The notes under the pieces were generated by a model, which searched no databases, was not told where the DNA came from, and saw only the letters and a list, made by a program, of their open reading frames with translations. Shown piece after piece: positions 1 to 12,700 of a stretch of DNA of 57,176 nucleotides. The translations under genes and the position numbers were made by a program. Position 1 is the stretch's first letter. Every line of letters starts with the position of its first letter. The DNA comes from Saccoglossus kowalevskii (lineage: Eukaryota; Hemichordata; Enteropneusta; Harrimaniidae), in the NCBI RefSeq assembly GCF_000003605.2, contig NW_003158227.1, forward strand, positions 202,058 to 259,233, given 5' to 3'.

Positions 1-793
1 CACAGACGTATTCAGAAAGAGTATTGACAGAGGTCGCCGCCAGAACAAAAGCAGTTTCATTGTCTGTCTGACATCTTATCACCGCTGAACAATAAATAGG
101 TGTGAATATTTTTAGGCATGTTGTCGAAACAAATGAATAGGATTAGGAACAATGCCGTTTTGGAACAGCTGGTTGAAACAATGAAGTCAGTCACGGTCTT
201 GTTGAATTGGGGGTGCGGTTAGTAATAGGTACTTTTCAAGTTTTCAATTTTTGTTAAGAACTCTTTAACCCCGAAGCCGGAATTGGGGGTGTGGTTACTA
301 TTACGTATGCGGTTTATATTAGGACTTTAACGGTATTAATCAATGTCATTAAGTTTTTGTATAAAGAGAACATTTCAGAATTCTTCAGGTGGTACCACAA
401 GATGTTAAAGGAATGCAACTGTACAGATATGTGAAGTGACGCACATGCATTTGAGTTAAGGCTAGTATAATTAAGCTATGTCCCCTGGTCTTTGCACAAC
501 TCTGGGAAGTTTGAATGTACACAAGGATTGGTATGTCCCCTGGTTCTTGAACAGTTGTGGGAGGGTTTGAATGTACACATGGATTGGTATGTCCCCTTGG
601 TTCTTTAACAGTTATGGGAAGTTTGAAAGTACACATGGATTTGAATGTCTCCTGTATACGAAGTCATGTATTTTTTGGTGTTTATTATGCAGCAAATTGC
701 AACAAATGCTTCTTCAAATATAACAATTTTAACAGACTAGTCCACAGCTGTGTTTTGCAAAGTCTGACCTACCTGGTCATCTCCTCAACTTAC
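1..793. other. Partial intron of the alpha-1-like gene
   Basis: No exon is visible here. The stretch holds a 56-bp tandem repeat (477-655) and two copies of a short GAATTGGGGGTG-GGTTA motif near 205 and 282. Open frames across 385-901 come from the tandem repeat and from antisense reading of the 794-871 exon. Confidence 0.7.
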
Positions 794-3700
794 CTTTGCA
801 CCTGGTGGACCTTGGAAGTCAATACCCATTTCACCTTTCGTACCAGGTTGCCCTGGGAAACCATTTTCTCCCTGGTGAAAACAGAAGAAACCGAAAAATA
901 ATTATGCCACTCAGAGTAAAAAGTAGTGAGAGAAAGGAACTGTCTAAGCTTTGTATATCTGTTCTTACATACTGTGATGTTTTACAGTCACCAGATTTGT
1001 AAAAAAGAAATTTGCAAAAGACAGTACAGGGTTTCAGATTGTTTGTTTAACAATGCAATCAAGACAGTTCACACTTTATGTTGATACACTGTATCTAGAT
1101 TACAACTAAACAAAGAAAGTGTTACCAATGAGATAAATACAAAATTTCTATTTGGTTACTTTAAAATTATTATATCAAATCAGTGTCTGAATGTCACTAA
1201 CAATTTTACAAATTGCCAAACGAGAAAAAAAGATATTCTGCTTAAGAGAATGCCAGGAAATAAAGTTGTCCCTTACTTATTTTTAGGTGTACTTACTTTC
1301 ATTCCATCGTCGCCTTTGTCGCCTTTAGGACCATTTAAACCATTTAATCCTGGCGGCCCCTAAAAATAGTGTACACAAGTTCATAGTACTTCAGATATAA
1401 TGTACACATGTAGAGAGTGAGAAATTGCATGGTGAAATCAAAGAAGACATTTTTGGTATGGTAAAGTATACATTGAGATTAACTTACTGGGATTCCATTA
1501 AAGCCTGGTAGACCTGGTTCTCCTTTGATGCCTTTTTGCATTGGTGCTGTATCACCAGGCTCACCCTGAAACAATCAACATATTATTGTGATAGGTGTGT
1601 GCTTTGTATCAAACGTAAACTAACAAGAAAGGCATCAGAGATAGCAGATACCTCAACATATTCTTTTTCAAAAGAATTGGTTAAGTAGCTCTATTAACAA
1701 TGGTGTTCCAGATATGGTAGCTATGCATTTTTATAATATATTATTATCAAATATGTTGATCAGATCTAGTGTGCAATGTCTTCAATATACATACAAGACA
1801 TTACATCTCCACAAGAAACACAGGATGATCTCCAGAAATTTAATTTCTTGATGACTTCAAAAGATGATAATAATAAAAAAGATTGGCAACTACATTCATA
1901 ACTCATTTCAATCAAGAAATTAAAATGCCATTTTATATGTAACACTTGCTTCATCCCATTAACAACTAACTTTCTTTTTGTAGTAGTAGTTATCACAACT
2001 AATCTTTATTGCTATTAACTGATATAAACATTGTATTTCTAAGGATGCAATAAAATTATTTTTATTATTGTATAGAACTGTGTGAATGTCTCTGCAATAG
2101 TGCTCCTAATATGACTTTGTACGGACGATTGGACTGCAGGACAGACACTGGTAACCACCATATCCTCTGCCCGTGCCTGAGTAAAATACATACATTTCTT
2201 AGAGGTGGATTTAAAACAATGATTGACCAAAACATAATATATAGACCCCGACATTCTGATCCAACTTAGGCATTACATTTTTTACTCTAAAATTTAATTT
2301 ATTTAATCTGGAGCTGTATAATTTCTTTTTTATCCAAGGTTACAATAACACTCTTGATGAGGACCGTACTAGATGATCCTGACCTTGAACTGTGTGTTTC
2401 TATATTCAATTGGTATTTAAATTTTTATTATTTCTCGTTGAGGGCGCCCTTCATGTTGAATGGGTCAGATGAAAGCATACTCTAATACTGTTACTGTATT
2501 TATTCAGCGTATAAAAACTAATTCAAATAATAATCAAGCACCTACTATAATGCATCCAGGATTGATCCAAATGGTAAAATTCAGAGTTATGCATGTTTTT
2601 AGAGAGAGAAAATGAGGACATACCTTTAGTCCTGGATAACCAGGAGGACCCTGAGGACCCGGAGTGCCACCGCCAGGTGAACCTGGCAAACCTACTTCAC
2701 CCTGGAATATATTATATAACATGAGGCATTTTATGAAAAAATACATCAATAAAAATCAGACTGTCTGCTGACATTGCTTCTCTGTTCATATGTATGAGAA
2801 AGAAATATCAAATAATCAGTCAAGATAACAAGAGTATTCACTAAAATGAGAAAATTGGAGATATTAACTCTAAATCAATAAATCTGATAGAAGAATCAAA
2901 TCAATCTAAAAACCAAGATAACAATTAACATATAAAATATAAAAGAAAAATAGGGCTGGTTGTTTTCAAAAAAAGATGTCATAAATTACTTTTTTTACTG
3001 GAAATGACCTAAATACTTCCTAAAATTAGAGACAACACAAAATTTGATATAGGTTTGGCCAAAGCACCTACATATACAATATGTGAGCAATCAGGATAGT
3101 CATTTTTAAAAAAGGTGAAATAAGTCTATAACCCAAAGTTGAAAAATATTCCCTGAAACAAGAGAAATGAAGTTATTGATATGAAATCAACAAATCTAAC
3201 AGTGGTACTCAGAAACGTATAGTATTTTTTGCTGAAAATGATGAAAATATTCACTAAAATTAAAGAATTAAAGATATTGTCAACAAATTTCAGGCTGAAC
3301 CAACCAAAGTACATATGTAGTGAGCATGAAACCCCTACAACTGACAATCTTTAAGAAGTAGTCGAAAATACAAGGATGTTGCAAACATATTACCTGGGCT
3401 TTATTTAAATTCTATTGTTATTTTATTCGTCGAGTGTATTATTAAAACCTACTAGTAGTAATTATTATTTCATTAACAGTAAACGCTGACATCAGAGCTA
3501 ATAAAACACAGCCTTTGGTTTACTCGTAAAAAAAGGAAGTACTCGGTAGATATCCATATTTGGGTCTTTGTGTTGGATGGTCTCTTATAAATCCACATGC
3601 ACAGTTAGACCTAGCAGTAGCACAAAGTTTAACAAAGAAAACTGTATCGTCACAAGACTTACAACACAGAATAGAATTTGGAACACAAATGGTTACTTAC

Positions 3701-6700
3701 CTTTGAGCCATTACAGCCAGGCATACCAGGCTCACCAGCTGGTCCTTCAAGTCCAGGCATACCTGGAATACCTGGGACACCAGGAAAACCAGGACCCCCC
3801 ATTCGACCCTGAAGAGAGAAGAAGAATTGCATCAAAAATCACCCACTAGTTTTAAATCATCTGTATGTATACAGATATCGCTCGATTCTCATGAATCAAG
3901 TTATCCAACACTAGAATAAGTAAGAGCTTACCCGAAGTCCTTTAGGTCCGGATGAACCAGGTGATCCTTCTTCACCCTATTTACATGGTAAAAATGAAGA
4001 TAAATTTGAATTCGTTATAAACCTTCCTGTATTAGTGTATCTCGCCACATCAAAACACCACTATGTTCCTTACTTTCTTATAGAGATTCCAGATTTTATA
4101 AACCCCCAAGTTGTCATGGGCTGGAAAAAGCTTTAAGAATATATATCAGAAATTGGGTACCAAGGCAAATATCTTTTATTCAGAATCGGTAATTTTCAAT
4201 CACATTTAACAACTAATGTTTTATGGGGTTGTTAAACTGTGATTTCCTTTGTTTGTTTCAACCAAACACACATACTTCCCTGGAGTGATTCATCATATTA
4301 TTGGTATGGGAAAGCAGAGATATGCTCAATGTGTCAGGAGAGGTTATGGTATTCATTGCTTGACCTTAACAAAAGGTCACACATCCTGGTAAGAACATCA
4401 AATTTATAAGAAGCTCTGTAGTAGTTGAACATCAAAACACTTTTATATGATCTTACATTGTATTAACAACTGCATCATAAATCTTGCTCAACCTACTCAC
4501 TGATAAACTAGTGGCTTTTTGAGACCGTTTGCTAAACAGCATTTGCTCCAGCTACATTAGCAAAACTTGTATTGCACCCAAAGATTGTGTGGCGATAACA
4601 AAATGTTGACAATCAAACAGTTTTACTACTCTGATACTGGTGCAAAGTATTCAAGTTTTTTTTTCTTCCCTGTGACTGACAATGAGAACCCAAGGGTACA
4701 ATGAATGGAATCATTTCATGATATCAAAAGACTTTCCTGCCAAGTAAATGTTTATAGACTCTCATGAAATCTACTATAACATTTTAAGGATAGAGCTGAT
4801 ATCGGTAAATTATATGGCTAGCTGTAACTAAAGGACACACACAGATCTATCAGATGTACGGTATAATAATACATTATGTGGAGTTGCACAGAATAACCGA
4901 AAGAAACAAAATTAATACCATAGGGAATACTAATAAATAAAAAAAATCTAATGATAAAATTCCACTATAAGCATAGCAATAATTTCACTTCAGTTCAGTA
5001 GCATATAATCAACAGATGAAACTAACTATAATTCCTCTCAGATTCCAACAAGGTTATTTCAACAAAGTGAGATTGGCACGTGCAGCTTGCAACGATTTCT
5101 GGAAACGTGCCATATAAAAGTACAAATGAATGGCAACACACTGCTAAGTGGAGAGTACGTGATATATGCGGTACTATTATGGTTGACTTGTTGGTGTCGT
5201 CAGAGATCAAATCGGATTATAGATCTCCTCACATCGTCTGCATAACAGGAAGTGGATAAGCAAATCAGTGGGAGTGTGATGTAGACATAATAATTTAATA
5301 ATCTGTTTAATATCACTTTGATGTGGATCTGCTGTAATCAACAATGTATTCCCTTCCTCGTAAATTATTTTGGGCACAATGTATGCCATCACCGACCACT
5401 CACCTTGAAACCCCTTGGTCCTTGTGGTCCTTCTGGTCCAGGAAACCCTGGTAATCCTGGTGGGCCTTGTAGTCCTGGGAAACCTGCCACACCCTGAAGT
5501 GAAAAAAACAAATATCACTGTGATAGATGAACAATTATTTGCAAGTTTGAATATTAACAAGGAGAAGAAAAAACTTCTTCAAAACAGAATAACCTGAAAA
5601 CTATAGCAGCATTAAGTAGTCAAATCAAAATCAATTTGTATGAAGATTCTAAAGCCCAGAAATAAAAGAAAAATATTTCTGGTCAGTATAAGGTAGTAAA
5701 AAAACCAAATTAAACATTGTGTGCAATGACCAGAAACATTGAAAACAACACTTAGAATACAAGGTAGTAAAATTTTTATATTTCAACTTATTGAAATATT
5801 CAATCTTACCCTATCTCCCTTAGTAGCATTACAGTAACATCTCGGCGTGCATCCAGTACATGCCTGTCAAATATAAAAAGAAAGAAATAAGAACAAAGCA
5901 CTATAAGCTTAATTTTCTCAGATTTGTTAAATTTGCCTGAAATTGTTGAGCCCATGAGTATATTCTAAGTATATCTTGTTCAGCTGAATCTAACGGCAAA
6001 AGTAAACAAGTTTTATACAAATCAAAATTATACAGAATAATAAACAGTGTAGATGATGTCACATGATCTCAGGGATCAAAGTTTTTTACCGTACATTTTA
6101 TTTGCTGCTGCTTAGTTTCAAGATTCTCATCTAAGTTAGCTTCATTTAAAACAAAAACATTTTCAGTGGCCTGGTTTTTGAAGCATTCATATATTTGCAT
6201 AGGAAAATAACAGTACATAATTTATCCACTTGCAATAGCCATTGTATCTCGCAACAAGCAGGTTATTGTCACAACTAACGATTTTCTATCATACAGTAAA
6301 CTGGCCAACAAGATTGGCTCTCAAAAACAAGCAAATTACTTCAATGCAACTGTAAATCATACGATTTAACATGTGAAAATGCACTTTACAATGATAGACC
6401 AGAGTGACCATCCACTGGGAGTTCAGTGGTCACACAAAGGTCACATTATACATGCTGGACTATATGATCAACAAAGGTGGTCATTTATACGAGACTGAAG
6501 TGGCCACCAAAGAACAGCACAATAAAACAGAAATATTACACTATGCTATAGTTGAGATGGTGACAGACCACATGAATACAAGACAGTTGTTGTGCTAAGT
6601 TACTGTAAATAAAGTTGGAAATGTCAAAGAAATAAGATCACTAAGGAAAGGTCCTTTACATGGGTCAGTTTATGTAGAGTAGTTTGATCCAGTGATACAG

Positions 6701-9700
6701 GTGTACAAAATACAAAGCAATGTACCACACAAACTAATGATGGCCCGATAGCCAAATAAGCAAAGCAACTTGCTGTAAATCCAGTTTATAAAACAGACAA
6801 ACCTGTAGTATTTCACTTAATTTACAAGATGTAATTTACAAGATGTTATGTTATGTTATTTCAGCAAAACTTTGATTACTTTTAACATCTGTTGGCTGAA
6901 TACACAAGACTCACCTGTGGGAATACATGGAATTTAGAGTTCAGATAGTTTTTAAGTAGTTAGTTTAGGCTTACAATAGTGGATCCTGCAAGTATTAAAA
7001 CAACCAGAGGACTACTTATGTAAACTCCTGCCTATTTCAAATCATTTGTCAACCGAATCTGTGTACCACATGTTCACTGAATGTAATATGGTTTGAATAA
7101 TTAGTCTGTAGTCGAAATATTTTGAATAAATATCACAATGATGTATTCTTATTATACACACTTATATTTTCATACAACTTGTTATTAAAAACAAAAATAA
7201 TTTAACCGTGGTACTGATAACTTAGCACATTATAGTTTTTCAATTCATGTGTATGGAAAAACGAAAAATCCCATCAAGACAAAAAGCATATTTGCTCTAT
7301 TAGTAGCTCATGTGCAAATGAAACAAATGTATCTTCTAAAAAAATATGTCATATTTTAACAGTTGTGCATACAATGAATAATTGGTTTAAGCTTGTTTCT
7401 AATAGAAGTGGGGCCATTGCAGTTGAGATTTATACCAGCAAAACACAAAATACAAATACTGTTAAAGTTTTTGGCTCTCTTAGACGGGTATCTTAATTCT
7501 TTGAGCATGCACCAACCAAAAATTATTGTATACAATTATTCTATAATTGATAGTGTATCATCTCAAATAAAGAACTGAATTCACTACTGAGAAATGAATT
7601 ATTTGTGGGAGACAACTATTTAATAAATATAAAGGTTATCATACTAAATACATCCTAAACAAAAAAGAATTGTGTTTTAATTTACAGTCATGGTAGTACG
7701 CTAACTTAGCATACCAATAACACAATTTTGAAAGTTCCCAGTTAGCAAGACCTGACTAGAATACCAAACAATTTGGTCTACTGCAAAGTCATAGGTGTTC
7801 GGTATCAGTGTCAGCGCCAGAAACAACAATTTTATTATTTTGTTGCCTCAGACCTTTCAAATCAACTGCATGCTTCATGCTCAATTACATTTACGGCAAT
7901 ACCCGACTTATTTCAAATAAGAAGTATGTAGACCACTAGAGAGATACTAGAGTAACAAGATCCTAGATAAGAAGGCAGAATAGTTGTCTAAATCCTGAGT
8001 AACCTTACCATTGAACAAACTTTGCAGTAATCTATTATGAAATTGAATGTGAATTCTAATAGTGTAACTTTTTGTTAATGACATAGTCCCTGCCACATAC
8101 ACCCTAGTCAGTTAAGCAGACCATCTTGCCACTCAAGTCAGTGAGGGTGAATCTGCACACTGCAAACAATCACTTGGACTCGCTCACTGGATATACCAAT
8201 GCTGTTTTTTTCACTACGGTTAAATTAGCTTTAGTCATTGTGGCTACTTTTATTACAGTTTATAATGTTTTTCTCAGCCAACTACATCAACTTATTTTGC
8301 AACATCTCAACAGAGAGAACATAGTATACCATAAACTCAGTAAATTTATGATCTCTACTAATTCGCGCACCATGACCCAGTTCATTTTTAAGACTAATTA
8401 TTAATTTAAATTCATGTCACAATACAGTTGACCTATGAAGCACTACAAATGGCCCACCAAAGGCATAAGTATGCGGCACTACGAATGGTGTCACAAAATC
8501 AAATTTTTCCACCTTCCACAAAATAAAACAGCATAATTTTTTTCTTCTCATGTTTTCAAAACAATTGATCAAGATCTGCAACCAACGAAAAATTATTTAA
8601 AGTAGTAGTAAATGCATTATAATGTTGCACCAGTACCAAAACTGTGACATTAGTGCTATAGGTAAGCCTACACTAAGCTTACAAACTTGTTAAAATATGT
8701 ACTCAGGCCAAAATTGAGCAAATGGTGTAATGTGTGGGTCAGAGAATAGTGAAAGAGTTGACAAGGCCTGCAGACATCACATAGCATGCTTCTTTGATAA
8801 CAGTTAGAAATATTGTTTTTCTTTGGCCAAGCGCAATGAAGCTTAAGAGAAGCTCTGGCAAGTCAACCATAGATGGCTTTCATCAAAGTAAATCCATTCA
8901 GAAATACCTCACAAGTAATGCAACAGAAAAGAGAAAGATTGATTGTTTAATGATTTCTATGCATAATTTCACATCTACATTGTTCAGTGACACTTAAGAA
9001 AAAAGTCTGTCTTGACCTGGTTTAGCTGTGTACAACTCCATTACAATATGTGAAGAGAAACAAACATTGACAATACTGAAATATAGGCAAAAAAATGGTC
9101 ACCAGTATCAGAGAAAGTTGTTAATGTTTAAAAGTTTTTAATAACTATGCTATAAGAAACAATATATTATTTTTATTTAGGCTTATTGATGAGTCGAAGC
9201 ACTGCATTCTTCCAAAAGAGTATTTATGTTCAAATTCTAGCAAACCCTACACATGTTTTTATGAACTGACATAGACATAGGATAATAAACAGAAAAATGT
9301 CTCGACAACTTATTTATCATCCAATGTAATATCACAAAACATGATCCTAGCGAGTTTCAAGTGGAAAAGGACAAAGGTTTAGTTTAATAAACTTTAAGGT
9401 CTATGATGAAATTTACAAACCTGGGAGTCTGGGAGTCTAAAACTATATAGCTGATAAATAGATGTAAATTCTGTGCAGGGGTTTCACACAGGGCTGTAAA
9501 TACAGGAATAAAGTCAACAAATATGGCAAAAGTAGAATTTATACTTGCTCTACAAGCTTATATTTCTGTTTAATACTGAAAAACTAATTCATTTTGGCTA
9601 CTAGAAAGGTTTTCACTTTGATATTTCACAATTTTTCACAAAAGGCACTATATCTTTGTGATTACCAATACCAGTGAAATTTTCACAACTATAAAATTGT

Positions 9701-12700
9701 CTCATTGGTTCATGAATTTGTGTCTTTTACAAAATTTAAGTGGATTAGTAATTCAGTAAAACATCAATTTTAACAAAAAACATCATGCATTGCACAAATT
9801 CACCAAAAAAAGACAATTTTGAGATGTTTTACATCTAAGTGATCAAATATGGCCATATGTACATGTGTATGGAGAGGAGGTCGTGTTTTTATAAGCTCAA
9901 AAGTTTGTTTGTAGAGCAACCATGTGTATCCAAAGTAATATGAAACCTCTTCTGACCATGACATGTAGTCTAGTATATTACCCACAGGTATTTATAATTA
10001 TTAGCGATTTGTTTTGATCTTTTAGTTGGTGACCTGATTTAGCATTCCAAAAATGACCTTATAGGCTGTATATATGATCTGTCAACTCCTCAAGGATTCC
10101 AATCCTGGTTACCATAGTAACCATAGATTGAGCCCTATGACATCACAATTAGCAAGGTTACAGAGATAAACATCTCCAAGTTGATGACAAGACAGGAAGG
10201 GAAGGGAAGGGAAGGGAAGGGAAGGGAAAGGAATGTAAAGCAAATTATTTTTAGTTGCCTAGTAAAATATGAAACATTAAAAAAGCACTTCCTTCCTCCC
10301 TTAAGTGAAGTTTTTTAATTAATATACCATACTTATTTAGAATACTGTAAAATGATTAATTTTCACTGGGTTTAAATTTTGCTGATTTAGCATTTCAGGC
10401 ATATTCAGTGGGTTTTATCATTTAGATAATGTGTTCTATGCTAAATTTTACATATTCACTGGGTTTTAATTTAGAGCATTTTCCAGTCAGCGAAATAAGC
10501 AAAATTAAAACCAAGTGAATAATTAACCTTTTTACGGTAGTACAGTATTTACAATTAACTGCACAATAACAGGAAAAGCAAAAACTATCAGTTAAGATTT
10601 AACTAGTTACCTCAAAAGGAGGCAGTCATTCCGTTGAGATATGGGTCTCATGATGATATAAACAAAGTTCAAACTTTACAAACTGAGACGGTACCAAGCT
10701 TAAACTAGGTACTTTATTGGTGATTACTCAATAGCACATTATAAGCCAAAAAATGTGCGACTTTTGAAGATATATTCTAAAGTTTTTATCATGAATTGAC
10801 ATACCATATGTCCTATAGCATGTCCATTGTCCGAATGAACAATATAACACTGTTTTACACATGTCTAACACATGTTAAAAACAAAGTAATTATACATCTA
10901 CCAGTTTGAGGGCAGTTTCTTTCCAGCAGTCAAATTGCCAGAACACACTGTTCCAAATAATTTTTTAGTATTTGGATAGTGACCAAATCCTTATTAAACA
11001 AGCCTGGTATTAAATTTCATATGTACTAAAGCCTTGACCTGCGATCCATATTACAAATGGAATTTAATGCCCTCTGTTATTCTGTTAACATCTAGCTTCC
11101 AGCGATAGGAGGAAAGTCAAAACACACAAGGCCAATGCATTGACTCTAATCCCCAGTGAAAACCACAGTATTTCTGAAACAGAACATTGTTGACAAAGGT
11201 CACAATGCTCCATTACTAGCAGCCGAGTGATTTTAAACCTGGTTAACTCAGTCACTACCATTTACACTAATGGCATCCACCGTAAACTAATGAAGTGTTT
11301 TAATGGCTGAGGCCCCAGAGCAATAACAGATTAAACTCCATTGTTGGCTTGACACTTGTAATCTATGACAGAATGGTGCCAAATACTCAGATTACAAATC
11401 TTGTTTTATCTAAGTCAATCTCATCAAATCACTCTTTATCTAGAACCTTATCAACTGCATTTGTTAAACAAGGAAAAAAAGGCAATTATCTGTATGAATA
11501 GTAAGACTTAAATACACAGATATATTCCAACTGGCATATGTTAAACATAATTATGTTAATAATTTCAAAATAATCACTAAATTAAACTTAATTTAATTGA
11601 AATAAAGGTGTAATTACACAGAAGCCTGAATATAGAAGGTTTAGCATAAATATCTTTCCTCAATTGACTGATTAGACATATGCACATTCTTTACTGGACC
11701 CCTGCCCACGTTTTAGCCTGGTGTTATTCATTATGGCCACTATAACTACAGGATACTGTGGTGAAACAAGGTCACACATTCACACCAATGTACTTTACAT
11801 TAACTGAAAGTCCCATCATTAAAATCAATGAAAACTGAACTGAATTACTTTACCTATTAGTTACACAGCTGGTAAATCAGCAAAATCCAAAATCGATTTT
11901 ATAATTTAAAGTATTGTGATGAATGAAGATCATTTTCATAGCTAACTAAAAAAACTTATCTTCTTTCAAAGCAGCTTCCAATTATTATTAAATGATAATT
12001 TGGATAACTATAAATTTTAAGTAGCATACACATGCAGCAAAATCAAACTGTCAGCTTGATTCAGACAGGTTTTACAAAATCAATGGTTAAATTGAAATTA
12101 AGAAACGCTGGTCTATTTTATTTTAGAAACTGTGAAAAACATGGTTCAATTTATTTCCTTCACTAGTTTTGAGTTAGATCTGTGTTTTGCTTTTCCCTAT
12201 CCAATGTAAACCACTATTTTTTTCTATAGGTTTCCTGTTGGATTTGTTTAAAAAAAGTTTTGGTCAGAATATGCCCCCAACTCCCTGGCCTACAATCGGT
12301 TACACAGTGGTGTGAATGCCAGGTACAGTAAGTGAATTTACATTTGTGTGTAAGTAGTAAAACATGCCAATTTTATAATTTGAGACATGAAAGCATTGTA
12401 CTCCACAGAACTTTCTACAGTAGTTGACAGAGGTATTGATATGATTACTTGAGTCAACAAATCAAATAGTACGACCTTCAAATAGCATAATACTGTACCT
12501 ACATAGAAATCCTGAATGTACTATTCAGAGTACTTTTTTACTTTTTCAGAAAAAGACATTGGACATCAAAGACCTTGGGGGATGGAGTCAACAATAGTGC
12601 TGGAATTAACAAAAGAATCAGCTTTTACACCTGAATAGGAATAATTAACTTGAAGTGGTCTTTGAAATGCTGGACAATGTAAATGAAAATATCAGGTTTT

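Larger units (their letters stand above)
872..5403. other. Introns between alpha-1-like exons 3 and 9
   Basis: The gaps between the exons at 794-5493 are introns of 425, 128, 1058, 999, 123 and 1427 bp. Nothing coding was seen in them. Around 2820-3090 and 3150-3350 two diverged copies of one sequence are visible (TATTCACTAAAAT...GATATT, AAATCAA(T/C)AAATCT), an old duplication or repeat pair. The rest is plain AT-rich sequence. Confidence 0.6.

Noticed and set aside
3568-3849. Plus-strand 93-codon ORF
   Set aside because: Antisense shadow of the exon at 3701-3808 plus intron.
5415-5597. Plus-strand ORF rich in Val/Leu over a collagen exon
   Set aside because: Antisense shadow of the Gly-X-Y exon 5404-5493; CCN-rich antisense strands often stay open.
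8794-8997. 67-codon ORF with Lys/Ser-rich sequence
   Set aside because: No recognisable family, short, and inside a large intron with no second exon.
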